A stretch of DNA of 49,006 bases from FCB group bacterium (GTDB lineage: Bacteria > Fidelibacterota > Marinisomatia > Marinisomatales > J089), in the NCBI GenBank assembly GCA_013152835.1, contig JAADFQ010000129.1, forward strand, positions 1 through 49,006. Reading direction: 5' to 3'. Position numbers and translations under genes: made by a program. The notes under the pieces were generated by a model. It did not search any database. It had not been told where the DNA came from and saw only the letters and a program-made list of their open reading frames with translations. Positions 28,614 through 38,979 of the stretch are shown here, piece after piece (position 1 is the stretch's first letter; every line of letters starts with the position of its first letter).

Positions 28614-29981
28614 TTAAAATTCCCAGCCGAGGGAAAATCGCATCGTATTGGTCAAGGGATGTCCCGGAGGGCCGGAAGTATATCCAAAATCAAATCCATA
28701 TCCGGCAAACCGAAGTCCGATCCCAAAAGTGGGATTATATATTTTTCCGGTCTTATCGTATAGATATCCTGTTCGCAGCGCGAAATAATTGGAATACCAG
28801 TATTCCAGACCGATGTGATGGACCAGTTGATCCACTTCATTCATGATCGTCCGGTCTTTTGCGGACCCCACTTCTTTTTGGCCATATTGATTATAGATAC
28901 CCCAACCCGCATCGCCATATTCTAAACCATTGGCAGGGTCGGCACCGGCGACAACAATTTCGCCTTCATCCAGATCAATTTTGCCATTATTATTATTATC
29001 CTGCCAATCATAGCCGCCAATGATTCGATCGTTAGAACCACTGGAAGTGGACCGGTCAATGTCACCACCTAAAAGCCAATCATCAACCCAGGAAGTGAAA
29101 ATCGCTAAATATATCGGATCCGTGTGAGCGATCTCTTTCTTTCCTTCTTTATTGTAATCGGCATTTTTTGTCGATTGATGTCCATATTCATCGTAACCAC
29201 CAATAGCGCCGTTTCCATCCCAATCCATATCCGGATAACTGGCCACCAGGATTTTCTGGATATCGTACGAAAAATTAAGCCGGTTGTATTTAGACTTGAG
29301 AAGCTTGAGATTCATTCCCACGGTAAGATTGGTCGGTTGCGGATCGGCCTGGGCCGGATCAATAAAAGATACCTTAGGGCCAATATTGGTGATGGTGGCA
29401 CCGAAATCTAATCGTGATCCCAATAAATCTTTTCTGAGATAACCGATATCAAAACCAAAATCGGTGGAAGTCCCTTTCCCCTTTTCGGCTCCGGCTCCCT
29501 GCTCAGCCAAATGCTGATAGGAGACCTTAACATTGAGTCCAAAAGAAGATTTTTTCGAAAGCAAGGCGCTATACGACCCGGCAAACGCCATCATATAACT
29601 GGTAAAGGTGCCTAAATTCTGACCGGTTTCATCGGTTCGAATCTGCTGTCCCAATCCAAGATAGATCAGGTGGCCGCCTACCGTCCCCAGATTGGGAATT
29701 TCGTGACGCATGGTAAAAAAGTCGTAGTATAAATCGTCTGCCAGGTTCGGTAACCAATTCACATGCATCAGGCCTAATTCCGTACCTTTCAGGAATCCAA
29801 GACCGGCCGGGTTCCAGTACGATGCGTAAGCATCATCGGCAATAGCGACTTGACTCTCGCCCATGCCTCCGGCACGCGCTCCAGGCGCAATTAATAAAAA
29901 TATCGCACCTGCTTCGCTTTGCGCGGACAGGCCGGACAGGGTTATGAGAAGAAGCGCACCTTTGGTGAACATTGATTTCAT
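28614..29981 (-). CDS. PorV/PorQ-family outer membrane protein
   Basis: FLLIAPGARAGGMGESQVAIADDAYASYWNPAGLGFLKGTELGLMHVNWL...; barrel C-terminus TMRFSLGWEF. Confidence 0.88.
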   Translation of the reverse strand: MKSMFTKGALLLITLSGLSAQSEAGAIFLLIAPGARAGGMGESQVAIADDAYASYWNPAGLGFLKGTELGLMHVNWLPNLADDLYYDFFTMRHEIPNLGTVGGHLIYLGLGQQIRTDETGQNLGTFTSYMMAFAGSYSALLSKKSSFGLNVKVSYQHLAEQGAGAEKGKGTSTDFGFDIGYLRKDLLGSRLDFGATITNIGPKVSFIDPAQADPQPTNLTVGMNLKLLKSKYNRLNFSYDIQKILVASYPDMDWDGNGAIGGYDEYGHQSTKNADYNKEGKKEIAHTDPIYLAIFTSWVDDWLLGGDIDRSTSSGSNDRIIGGYDWQDNNNNGKIDLDEGEIVVAGADPANGLEYGDAGWGIYNQYGQKEVGSAKDRTIMNEVDQLVHHIGLEYWYSNYFALRTGYLYDKTGKIYNPTFGIGLRFAGYGFDFGYTSGPPGHPLTNTMRFSLGWEF

Positions 29982-30129
29982 TGTTTCTAATCTCCGATTT
30001 TATTTGGGCTCCCTTTCGGGAATCTGTTAGCAAGGTGCGATATGCTTCTCCTATAAATTGGCGGCGAATCTATTTCCCACATTTGGTAGCAGTCAAGTAA
30101 TGAATCTTCATCCTATTTTGTTCCGTAAT

Positions 30130-31959
30130 TTACCGAAGAAAGAACAAACTCAGAATAGGGATATATGTGATGGCAAGCACAACGGCGAGACGGATCAAAA
30201 AGAAAGGGAGCGTCGCTTTATAAATAACGGGCATACTTTTATCAAACCGATATGCGGACAAAAATAAATTCATTCCAACCGGCGGTGTCAGAAAACCGAG
30301 CTCCAGGTTGGCCAGAAATATTACGGCTAGGTGAACGGGATGAATTCCAAAATGGGTGCTCAGAGGAACAATCAGCGGTACAATCACGATAATCGCTGAG
30401 AAAATATCCATCAGACAACCGACCAGGAGAAGTAATAAGTTTAAAAACAACAGGAACAGGTACGGAGAATGAATTGTCGATTTTACAAAACTCAGCAATT
30501 TCATGGGCACCTGGGCATCCACGAGGAAACTGGTTAATCCCATGGCAACACCAAGAATAATCAATACTCCGCCTATCAACGTAGCACACTCCACAATAAT
30601 TCGCGGTAATTGATTCCACGATATATCCCGGTAAACAATCATTTCTATGATCAACACATAAAAGACAGTCACGGCTGCCGTTTCCACCAGGGTCATGAAT
30701 CCACCGAATATACCAATAAGAATAAGGATTGGTAGGGCTAGTTCCCATTTCGCCGACCAGAGAACCGATACGATATGGCGCCAATTATGCGATACGGAAG
30801 AAGATTGTTGATTTTTTTCCTGAAATAAAGCCCAGCCAGCAATGGACACAACTAACAAAACACCGGGTATGGCTCCCCCGATAAAGACATCCTTTACCGA
30901 TACTCCGGCCGTAACACCAAAGATAATTGCCGGTAGACTGGGGGGGAACAGGAGTCCCAACGAACCGGCGACCGTAATCAACCCCAGTGAGAATTGGTCT
31001 GAATAGCCTTCTTTTTTCAGTAAGGGATAGAGTAATCCGCCCAGGGCCAGAATCGTCACACCTGAACCACCCGTCAAGGCGGTAAAAAACCCGCTTAATA
31101 CGACCACAACAATGGGGGTGCCCCCCGGTATCCATCCGAACAACGTACGAAAGACCTCAAAAAGACGTTGCGAAGCCTTGCTCTCGGCCAATAAGTATCC
31201 GGCAAGGGTAAACAAAGGCAACGTCGGTAACGTGGGTGAAACGACAATCCGGTAGGATTCAGCCGGGATGGAACTGGCCGGCGTTCCGTTCCACCAGAAC
31301 AGAACCAGCGCTATGCCACCGAGACCGACAAAAATGGGCGCGCCGAATACCAGAGCCGTCAATATTGAAAGGCAGGCGAATAAAACAATGATCAGCGTTG
31401 GCTGCAGAGCTTCAATAACCAGAAGAAGAATAATGGCCATAGCGATCATCAGAAAGGACGCTCGGAATACGCGCTGATTGCCGCTTTTTAGAAATATCTG
31501 AATCGCAATAAGACCATATCCCAGAGGCATAATAATTTGTGCCACCCATCGAGGCAGATTCGGTGCAATATCGATGGGATATAAGAATTCCCAGCGTATT
31601 AAATCCAGACTTCCCCACAGTAATCCAATGACCACGAGAAAGGAAACAATCTTTGCAAACCAGCGCCAGCCATTGAATGACTCTTCCGGTTGAAACAGCG
31701 GACGCGTTGTTAAGGCCAGCATCTTCCCCTGTCTCATGGCCAGAATAGCACCGATAAATCCGATCCACAAGGTAAGATGCTGAACAATCACCGGCGCTGC
31801 CGGGATACCCGGAATATGAATTATCCGGGAAACGACTTCCAGGGTGGGTATAAAAGCAATCAGGAAAAAGGCGCAGAGGGCCAAAATATCTTCCCCATAC
31901 CGGAGGCCGCTCACAAAAATCTGCGAACGGGAAGTACCAGACTGGGTAGGTTCATTCAT
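30130..31959 (-). CDS. TRAP transporter fused small (DctQ) and large (DctM) permease subunits
   Basis: About 180-aa DctQ-like N-terminus then DctM motifs (FVGLGGIALVLFWW, TLPLFTLAGYLLAESKASQRLFEVFRTLFGWIPGG, GLLFPPSLPAIIFG, ELGFLTPPVGMNLFL). Confidence 0.93.
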   Translation of the reverse strand: MNEPTQSGTSRSQIFVSGLRYGEDILALCAFFLIAFIPTLEVVSRIIHIPGIPAAPVIVQHLTLWIGFIGAILAMRQGKMLALTTRPLFQPEESFNGWRWFAKIVSFLVVIGLLWGSLDLIRWEFLYPIDIAPNLPRWVAQIIMPLGYGLIAIQIFLKSGNQRVFRASFLMIAMAIILLLVIEALQPTLIIVLFACLSILTALVFGAPIFVGLGGIALVLFWWNGTPASSIPAESYRIVVSPTLPTLPLFTLAGYLLAESKASQRLFEVFRTLFGWIPGGTPIVVVVLSGFFTALTGGSGVTILALGGLLYPLLKKEGYSDQFSLGLITVAGSLGLLFPPSLPAIIFGVTAGVSVKDVFIGGAIPGVLLVVSIAGWALFQEKNQQSSSVSHNWRHIVSVLWSAKWELALPILILIGIFGGFMTLVETAAVTVFYVLIIEMIVYRDISWNQLPRIIVECATLIGGVLIILGVAMGLTSFLVDAQVPMKLLSFVKSTIHSPYLFLLFLNLLLLLVGCLMDIFSAIIVIVPLIVPLSTHFGIHPVHLAVIFLANLELGFLTPPVGMNLFLSAYRFDKSMPVIYKATLPFFLIRLAVVLAITYIPILSLFFLR

Positions 31960-32938
31960 TCGATAAACTGAGCGTATCCAGTTTCATCAGAGTATCATAC
32001 ATTTTTTCCGAGATAAAGGAACCACGCAGTTCAGGATACCAACTGCGCACTAATTTTTTCCAGGTCGTATATTCTTCTTCAGTCGGATAAACCACGGTTA
32101 GGCCGTGTTCAACCATTGCATCAATGGCCTTCTGATCAGCAAATCGACCGGTGGCTTGGTGCTTCGCCCCTATTTCATGAGCGATATCCAATAGCGGTTG
32201 CTGATACTTTTCCGGAATTTGATTCCATTTCCGCTTATCCACCACCATGGCGGCAGTAACCAACCCCCATTTCATATATAACATGTGATTGGCCACTCCG
32301 AACCATTGGGACGACAGAGCAAATAAAGGGGTCGTTCCTACGGCATCGATTAGTCCTGTCTGGAGCCCGGACAAAGCATCTGTTGATGCCAGCGAAACGG
32401 ACTGAAAGCCGGCAGACTTCCATAACTCACTGGATTTAAAATCACCGGCCCAGGTGAATATTTTCAAGTCCCGGAGGTCATCCGGTGTCCGAATCTCCTT
32501 ATCCGTAAACCAGTACGCCCAACCAATATCAGCCCAATACAATAACTTAAATCCATTTTTATCGATTTGTTTTTCCAGGTCGGGAGAAATAATGGTACGA
32601 ATCCGGTCCACATCTTCATAATCCTGAAAATACATTGGCATGATGAAAGCATAGACATCGGGAGCCAACTCCGACAGGCCCTCGGTCGTGATACCGGCGG
32701 CATGAATTTGACCAATGCGCATCTTTCGGATCATATCCCGTTCATCACCCACAACCCCATTAGGGTAAATTCTCAGCACGACTTGTCCGTCGGTGGCTTC
32801 GGCCCATTGCTGCCCCATGGTGACAAGCTGACCGTACAATTCGGTACCTTCCGGAGCCAGTGTAGCGAGCTTGATGACAATTTTCTTGGGATAAGCCCAG
32901 GCACTAATTACCAGTAACCAAATAATCCAGCGTTTCAT
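31952..32938 (-). CDS. TRAP transporter substrate-binding protein (DctP/TatP family)
   Basis: KLATLAPEGTELY, WAEATDGQVVLRIYPNGVVGDERDMIRKMRIGQIHAAG, TGLIDAVGTTPLFALSSQWF. Confidence 0.92.
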   Translation of the reverse strand: MKRWIIWLLVISAWAYPKKIVIKLATLAPEGTELYGQLVTMGQQWAEATDGQVVLRIYPNGVVGDERDMIRKMRIGQIHAAGITTEGLSELAPDVYAFIMPMYFQDYEDVDRIRTIISPDLEKQIDKNGFKLLYWADIGWAYWFTDKEIRTPDDLRDLKIFTWAGDFKSSELWKSAGFQSVSLASTDALSGLQTGLIDAVGTTPLFALSSQWFGVANHMLYMKWGLVTAAMVVDKRKWNQIPEKYQQPLLDIAHEIGAKHQATGRFADQKAIDAMVEHGLTVVYPTEEEYTTWKKLVRSWYPELRGSFISEKMYDTLMKLDTLSLSNE

Positions 32939-32945
32939 AGTATTC

Positions 32946-33860
32946 TCAGTAAAATAGTTCTTCTTCCCTGTTTAATAACCATTGAGCCCGGCGCTGCGCG
33001 ATAACGTTGGATAAGCGGTTGGATGGATTTGTATCTACGTCAAAGGAAAGCGCTTTTTCGAGTAAAGCGTGGAACTCTTCCCGATCCTGGTTTCTTACGG
33101 ACACTTTTTCCGCCAACGTCACCAGGATCGATACATCCTGTCCACTGGATGCTGTTAAGGCCTTTTGAAAATAATCACGGGCCCATGCCTCACCGTTCTT
33201 GCCCGCATCAGGTCGGGACAGTGACAACGAAATCATGGCTGAATAAAGACTTCCGTGATTCCATCCGGCATCGAGGTCCAATGCGCTTTCCATGAGTTTC
33301 ACGACTTCCGGAATTCGAATCACCATTTTCGGATCGCCCTGACTGGAAGCTATTTGTCCACCAAGAGCAGCGCCCGTCCAGTACAAAAGGGGAACATCCT
33401 TTTCAACGAATTGAATATCAGGATTTGAATTACCGCTAAGCCATTCAGGAAAACCGGGGTGTCTAATTTCCAGGGCGTGAAGGCCATAACCGGTTGCTCG
33501 TTCAAATAAAATACCGGCCCGTTGGTATTGCTCCAAGCCTCGTTGGTAATTATCCAATATTGTCCGGTCGGCTTCTTCCATAACGAAACCATACGTGTAC
33601 ATCGTGTAGGCACTGCAACCCAGTTCCAGTAAAGCCGTATTATTCGGATGCGTTTCGATCAGTGCATCAATAATTTTTAGATTGGTTGGGAAAGAAGCCG
33701 CCACCAGTTCCGGATCTTTTTCCGACATGGTTACATAGGTTAAATTGTCCAGGAAGGGATCTATCTTTCGTTTTAGTATCGCTGTCGGACTGCAACTATA
33801 GAGAAATAAAAAAGCAAAGATCAGAGAGGCTTGGCAGGATTTTTTAGGGGCGAATTCCAT
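32946..33860 (-). CDS. TRAP transporter TatT component family lipoprotein (TPR)
   Basis: Lipobox FLYSCSPT; AASFPTNLKIIDALIETHPNNTALLELGCSAYTMYTYGF; position directly upstream of the TRAP P and QM genes. Confidence 0.88.
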   Translation of the reverse strand: MEFAPKKSCQASLIFAFLFLYSCSPTAILKRKIDPFLDNLTYVTMSEKDPELVAASFPTNLKIIDALIETHPNNTALLELGCSAYTMYTYGFVMEEADRTILDNYQRGLEQYQRAGILFERATGYGLHALEIRHPGFPEWLSGNSNPDIQFVEKDVPLLYWTGAALGGQIASSQGDPKMVIRIPEVVKLMESALDLDAGWNHGSLYSAMISLSLSRPDAGKNGEAWARDYFQKALTASSGQDVSILVTLAEKVSVRNQDREEFHALLEKALSFDVDTNPSNRLSNVIAQRRAQWLLNREEELFY

Positions 33861-33898
33861 ATCGGAATCTACGTTCCGATAGGTTTTTCAGTCTACGG

Positions 33899-35206
33899 TC
33901 ATTCGTCAAATAAATCCTGATAGAGAGGAAATCTATTACAGAGAATCTGCACTTCGTTGCGCACGTTCTGTTCTTCCTGTTCATCATCAGGATTCTTGAT
34001 AATCCGGTCGATCAGATTCACAATCGTTTTCATTTCGTCCACACCAAACCCGCGTGTTGTAACGGCCGGAGTACCGATGCGGATTCCGCTGGTAATAAAG
34101 GGTGAACGTTTATCGAAGGGAACCATATTTTTATTGACGGTAATACCCGCACGTTCCAACGCTTTTTCAGCCGCTTTTCCCGTTATCGCTTTATTGGTGA
34201 GATCGATTAAAACAAGATGGGTGTCGGTTCCGCCGGAAACCAGTTGATAATCTCTCGACAGAAATTCAGCGGCCATGGCTTGGGCATTGTCAATAATTTG
34301 CCGGCAGTAATCCCTGAAGCCAGGTGTCAGTGCCTCACCAAAAGCCACCGCTTTGGCGGCAATAATATGCATCAACGGTCCCCCCTGAATTCCCGGCATG
34401 ACCATGGAATCGAGGATTTCAGAAATATTTTTCACCCGGCCTGATTTAGGGGCGGTAAGACCGAACGGGTTCTCCCCGTCCTTCCCCACCATAATCATTC
34501 CACCGCGAGGTCCGCGCAGTGTCTTATGGGTCGTCGTGGTGACCACATCACAATAGGGCATCGGCGAGGGATGAAATCCCGTAGCAACCAGCCCGGCGGG
34601 ATGGGCAATATCGGCCATTAAGAAAGCGCCGACAGTATCCGCAACTTCATGAAATTGCTCAAATTCAATAAACCGGGGATAAGCGCTCCCTCCGCATATA
34701 ATGAGCCGGGGCTTGTGTTCCCGGGCCAACTTCATAACTTCGTCAAAATCGACGCGTCCCGTATCCGCATCTAAGTGATAGGGTATAATATTAAACAATT
34801 TGCCAGAAAAATTCACCGGGCTGCCGTGCGTGAGATGACCGCCATGGGCTAAATCCAAACCCATGATAGTCTCGCCGACCTTGACGAAAGTAAGTAAAGC
34901 GGCCATATTGGCCTGAGAACCGGAATGGGGCTGAACATTCACATATTCTGCATTAAACAAGCGGGATGCCCGTTCCCGGGCCAGATTTTCCGCTTCATCG
35001 ACGATATCACAACCACCATAATATCGTTTCCCGGGATAACCTTCGGCGTATTTGTTGGTCATCACGCCGCCAGCCATTTCCAGCACCGCACGACTTACAA
35101 AATTTTCGGAAGCGATCAATTCCAACGTATTATGCTCGCGCCCGATTTCTTTTTTCAGGATATTATAAGCCTGCGGGTCAGAAGCGGCCAGGGAAGCAAA
35201 AGACAT
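33899..35206 (-). CDS. glyA: Serine hydroxymethyltransferase
   Basis: [61 protein letters not shown]. Confidence 0.98.
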   Translation of the reverse strand: MSFASLAASDPQAYNILKKEIGREHNTLELIASENFVSRAVLEMAGGVMTNKYAEGYPGKRYYGGCDIVDEAENLARERASRLFNAEYVNVQPHSGSQANMAALLTFVKVGETIMGLDLAHGGHLTHGSPVNFSGKLFNIIPYHLDADTGRVDFDEVMKLAREHKPRLIICGGSAYPRFIEFEQFHEVADTVGAFLMADIAHPAGLVATGFHPSPMPYCDVVTTTTHKTLRGPRGGMIMVGKDGENPFGLTAPKSGRVKNISEILDSMVMPGIQGGPLMHIIAAKAVAFGEALTPGFRDYCRQIIDNAQAMAAEFLSRDYQLVSGGTDTHLVLIDLTNKAITGKAAEKALERAGITVNKNMVPFDKRSPFITSGIRIGTPAVTTRGFGVDEMKTIVNLIDRIIKNPDDEQEEQNVRNEVQILCNRFPLYQDLFDE

Positions 35207-35214
35207 TATTAAAT

Positions 35215-36492
35215 CTACCAGTTAGCCTCTTTATTCAATTTTTCCGTTACCCAGCGGTAACAATCGCCGGTTGGCGTGAGATAACCCTGGCGTTTTACTT
35301 TCGGATCCAGCATGAACCAATTCGCTTTGGTGAATAGCACTTCATTATCGCTGAGCCATTGCCGGGATGATGAATACCGTTTGTAATTGTTACTTTCCGC
35401 TTCCTGAAAATATTTACTGGCCAGGGAAGCGACAATCCGATCGTCATCCGTTAAGCTGGTTCCGCGGCAATTCTGAAAGGCCTTATAAAACACCTTACCC
35501 TTTTGCCCCAGGGATTCACCGTTAGAGCCGGAAACCTGTATGGCTTTTTCCGCCCAGCGAAGCGCTTTGCCAAAATCTTTCAACTCAATATTCAAATCGG
35601 AGATTTTAATCGCCACCCGGAAATCACGGGGATCCAGTTTAAACAGTTCTTCATAGGCTTTTGAGGCATTCTCCAGCGCGTCGATGCTGCTGTATGTATC
35701 CGCAAGTTTTCGGTAGGCCAGTCGGCTGGTATTATCCACGGAAATTACCTGTTTGATCACATCAATGGCTTCCTCGGGGCGTTCCGCATTCAGTAAACGT
35801 TCCGCATAATCGATTCCATAGGATACATTTTCAGGATTTTTTATGAACCGTTCCCGAATGAATTCCAACGGATCTTTCCCGCTTTTTTCATAGGCCACGG
35901 CCAGTTCGCCCTGGGCGATTTCATTATCCGGTTCCAGAGCGACCAATTTACGCAGAACATAAATCTGATCATCATAACGCTCATCTTCACTGTAGAGATC
36001 GGCTAAGTCCGTCAGAATAGAAGCGTCATCCGGCGCCATATCCATAAGTCGTTCGTACTCTACAATCTCTTTATCTTTTTCGCCCTGTTTTTTATAGGAA
36101 TAGGCCAGTCGTTTTCGTAAATCAACGTTATCAGGTAATTTCTGAAGACCTTTCAGAAGGACAAACTCGGCACTATCGTATTTAGCCAGATATTCATAAG
36201 CAATTGCCCAATAGAGGTAAATTTCTTCTGGTGGTGAAAATTGAGGATGGGATTCATCACATCCCAGATCAATAAGATCACCATAAATACGCACGGTTGC
36301 CGGCCAGTCCTGGTTTCGGTAATATTCAGCGGCGGAACTCATTAGCCGCGGACAGCGGACATTTCTAAGGGAATCCAGAGTGCTGCTATCCGTTTCCGTT
36401 GCGGCTCCCTGATCCTCAGGTGGAACGCACATAATGACCAACGACACAACCGCAACAAGGGTTATCACCCGACGATTGAAAAGATGATTCAT
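35215..36492 (-). CDS. TPR-repeat lipoprotein
   Basis: Start [11 protein letters not shown] at 36492 gives a TGATG overlap with the upstream stop; lipobox LVIMC; consecutive TPRs. Confidence 0.8.
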   Translation of the reverse strand: MNHLFNRRVITLVAVVSLVIMCVPPEDQGAATETDSSTLDSLRNVRCPRLMSSAAEYYRNQDWPATVRIYGDLIDLGCDESHPQFSPPEEIYLYWAIAYEYLAKYDSAEFVLLKGLQKLPDNVDLRKRLAYSYKKQGEKDKEIVEYERLMDMAPDDASILTDLADLYSEDERYDDQIYVLRKLVALEPDNEIAQGELAVAYEKSGKDPLEFIRERFIKNPENVSYGIDYAERLLNAERPEEAIDVIKQVISVDNTSRLAYRKLADTYSSIDALENASKAYEELFKLDPRDFRVAIKISDLNIELKDFGKALRWAEKAIQVSGSNGESLGQKGKVFYKAFQNCRGTSLTDDDRIVASLASKYFQEAESNNYKRYSSSRQWLSDNEVLFTKANWFMLDPKVKRQGYLTPTGDCYRWVTEKLNKEANW

Positions 36493-37769
36493 CAAATCTC
36501 TCTCCTTTTTACGAACCAAATGTCACTTAAACTCAGGTTAATGGAAAATTTCTGAATCGTATCTACCGGGCTTAAGCCACCCGATCGTAATCCGTAACTA
36601 TAATCGAAATCGATATAATTATCGGTAACACCAAATTTAATACCAAGACGGGTTGTGACTCCAACTTCATTTATCCCGACAGAATTACCTGTAAAATTAA
36701 ATTGACTCCCATAGATGCCCGTAGAATAGCGTAAACGACTAGGTAATGTTTTTGTATACTCCCCGGTGAATTTATGCCAGGTGAGCGACCAGTTCAGATT
36801 GTTATTTAACGGCTGATGATTTAATGTTGCCTCGTCTGCGTTTTTTCCGTTTTCCTTCCAATAACTCACCTGTGTTACCAGTTGGGATGTTTTACCGGTA
36901 TGTACCCCGGTAGCCAGTTCGATAAAAAACGGAGCATGAACGTCATTAATCGTTGACGAAACCGGTTCCAGGTTCGCAACGGAAGACGGAAAATCATATA
37001 AATCATGGAAATCATCATTAATCCCGGACTCATTGACATCCTGGAATAACTGGTACTGATTTTTCGTTATTGAAACTGGAGAAAAGGCCAAACCCAAGGA
37101 AGTTTTCACCCATAGGGAATAACTATGAAACTGCATATCATTAAAGGATAAATAGAATTGTACAAGACTTCCTGAATAGTCTGACCGTGTCCATTGAACA
37201 AAATTATCATTTCCCAGATCCAAAGATGATTTCACTCTCCGCGATCCAAATAACCCGGAAAATTTGATTCCTACATCAATCCGTTCATTAAAGCGGGTAC
37301 CAAATCCGATGAATGCCTGTGACATTCCTCCGGCCGATTGCATGGATCCCGATAAGGTCAGTGTATCCTCCCAGCTCTTGAACGTTGATATTTCGCTGGT
37401 AAGATGATAACTCTGGTCCAGATAAGGTTCGAGACCGAGACCAAATGCATATTTTTGTTTAATTGGAAGAATGAACATGATTTGATTCAGATTACTGCCC
37501 GACCGAAAAAGTCCGTTATCCCCTTTAAGAGAAACACCGCCATAGTTTGCTTTTATAATCGTGAATCGAAGATATCTCCACGAGGAGGGATCAGATGTAG
37601 ATGCTTTGGAGCTGAGATCAAAACTAAATCCGGGTGTGTTTCCCAACCACCGCGGCTGAGCCGATGAGGCGAAGTCCCCTAATCCAGTTCCACCGACATT
37701 CACCTGTCCCGCCAGGATAGTTACTGACAGGATTAATCCAGATAGGGTTACTCTATTTCGATTGCACAT
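36492..37769 (-). CDS. Predicted outer-membrane beta-barrel protein
   Basis: Signal peptide and alternating aromatic/hydrophobic barrel-like strands; N-terminal GGTGLGDFASSAQPRWLGNTP. Confidence 0.6.
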   Translation of the reverse strand: MCNRNRVTLSGLILSVTILAGQVNVGGTGLGDFASSAQPRWLGNTPGFSFDLSSKASTSDPSSWRYLRFTIIKANYGGVSLKGDNGLFRSGSNLNQIMFILPIKQKYAFGLGLEPYLDQSYHLTSEISTFKSWEDTLTLSGSMQSAGGMSQAFIGFGTRFNERIDVGIKFSGLFGSRRVKSSLDLGNDNFVQWTRSDYSGSLVQFYLSFNDMQFHSYSLWVKTSLGLAFSPVSITKNQYQLFQDVNESGINDDFHDLYDFPSSVANLEPVSSTINDVHAPFFIELATGVHTGKTSQLVTQVSYWKENGKNADEATLNHQPLNNNLNWSLTWHKFTGEYTKTLPSRLRYSTGIYGSQFNFTGNSVGINEVGVTTRLGIKFGVTDNYIDFDYSYGLRSGGLSPVDTIQKFSINLSLSDIWFVKRREI

Positions 37770-38961
37770 AAAGGATTCTTAAATGAGTATTACCTGTTGT
37801 GGAAAAATGAATTACATCAAACGGATTGGTGTTTGTTTTGGCATAAAGTTTAATACCCAGATTAGGGTAAGAATTCTGCCGGATTGTCTGTAGGTACGTC
37901 TTCAAATTCACTTTCAAGTTTCCGCCGGAAATAATAGCATCAGATGTAAAAAATCCCCGGACGGAAATATCGTCATTCTCTTTTTCCATATATTCTGTAG
38001 ATGTCAGTGTGTCGGCCACCGGAACAAATTGGATTGCAAACTCTGAATTAAACGTAGTGTCGGCAACGGGTAACGATAATTCTGCCTGGTCGATGAGTAT
38101 CATCCCCTGAAGAGAATCCAAAACAGCGAGATCGAGATTTACAATTGCCTTGAAACCCCTCCCGGAAGAGATACTCAGGTATTGTTGATCTTTTAATGAT
38201 ACAGGCGGCGGAGTAGCAATTGTCACATCCTTAGTGACAGCAAAAGACCGTGCCAAAGTATCCAGAACATTTCCCTGAGAATCCACCGTTCGGAAATTAA
38301 CCGTGATTGAAGGGGGATTTGAGGATTCACGGCTCATCAATCGCAGGGAATCGTTAAGGTCGCCAACCAGGTTCAAACCAATGGTTCGGCTGCTGAGCGA
38401 ATCGGTAAACGATGTGGCAAATTGAGAAAAATCCCAGCGGAGAAATGTATCGCCGGTATCGGGAGGGATAAGGAGAAATTGCCCCGATCCAATGGAAATT
38501 CCCCGGGAATAGTCCGTTTCGGAGAAATTCATATAGTTTGATTTCGATTCATTGAATATTGAATCGGAAACATCGGAAAAGTTTACCGCCTCTACATTCG
38601 GAGGAAGAAAAGTCGAGTCCGTTTGAACGGGAAATTGCATAAAGATGCTATCGATCCGAATTGAGTCCGATTCCATCAATTTTTTCCAGGTAAGCGCCGA
38701 ATAACCGCTCGCTGCATTGGCAAACTGAACCAGTACGAAGCGACAAGAAAAAGAATCGATTGTCCCTAAATACAATTTATTTTGTGCGCCGAATTCCGGT
38801 GGAATATGATATGTAAATCCGGAGATATCTGATATCGAAAGGGTGTCCGCAAGCATTAGATGATCCGAGGTTAACCCGCTTTGAACCGGGGTTTCTTCAC
38901 AGGACCAGAATATAACTCCCAGAATCACCCACAGGGGTGTGCGTTGAAGCAGTTTTTGCAT
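37753..38961 (-). CDS. Secreted lipoprotein, possibly DUF4270/DNRLRE-like
   Basis: Lipobox VIFWSCEE; beta-rich; ends HFSTTGNTHLRILYVQSK; no confident family. Confidence 0.55.
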   Translation of the reverse strand: MQKLLQRTPLWVILGVIFWSCEETPVQSGLTSDHLMLADTLSISDISGFTYHIPPEFGAQNKLYLGTIDSFSCRFVLVQFANAASGYSALTWKKLMESDSIRIDSIFMQFPVQTDSTFLPPNVEAVNFSDVSDSIFNESKSNYMNFSETDYSRGISIGSGQFLLIPPDTGDTFLRWDFSQFATSFTDSLSSRTIGLNLVGDLNDSLRLMSRESSNPPSITVNFRTVDSQGNVLDTLARSFAVTKDVTIATPPPVSLKDQQYLSISSGRGFKAIVNLDLAVLDSLQGMILIDQAELSLPVADTTFNSEFAIQFVPVADTLTSTEYMEKENDDISVRGFFTSDAIISGGNLKVNLKTYLQTIRQNSYPNLGIKLYAKTNTNPFDVIHFSTTGNTHLRILYVQSK

Positions 38962-38979
38962 GGTGTGGACTACGCTGAC

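Noticed and set aside
28965-29000. ATT-ATT-ATT microsatellite-like run as a phase-variable repeat
   Set aside because: The run is a trinucleotide repeat in frame encoding the Asn of an EF-hand loop and is too short to suggest phase variation.
30000-30130. Possible small RNA or tRNA in the intergenic region between PorV-like and TRAP genes
   Set aside because: No cloverleaf, CCA end or strong terminator hairpin recognised.
30242-31135. - strand ORFs of 180 and 116 aa in alternate frames inside the TRAP permease
   Set aside because: The dctQM frame is continuous and carries family motifs; these are overlapping noncoding frames.
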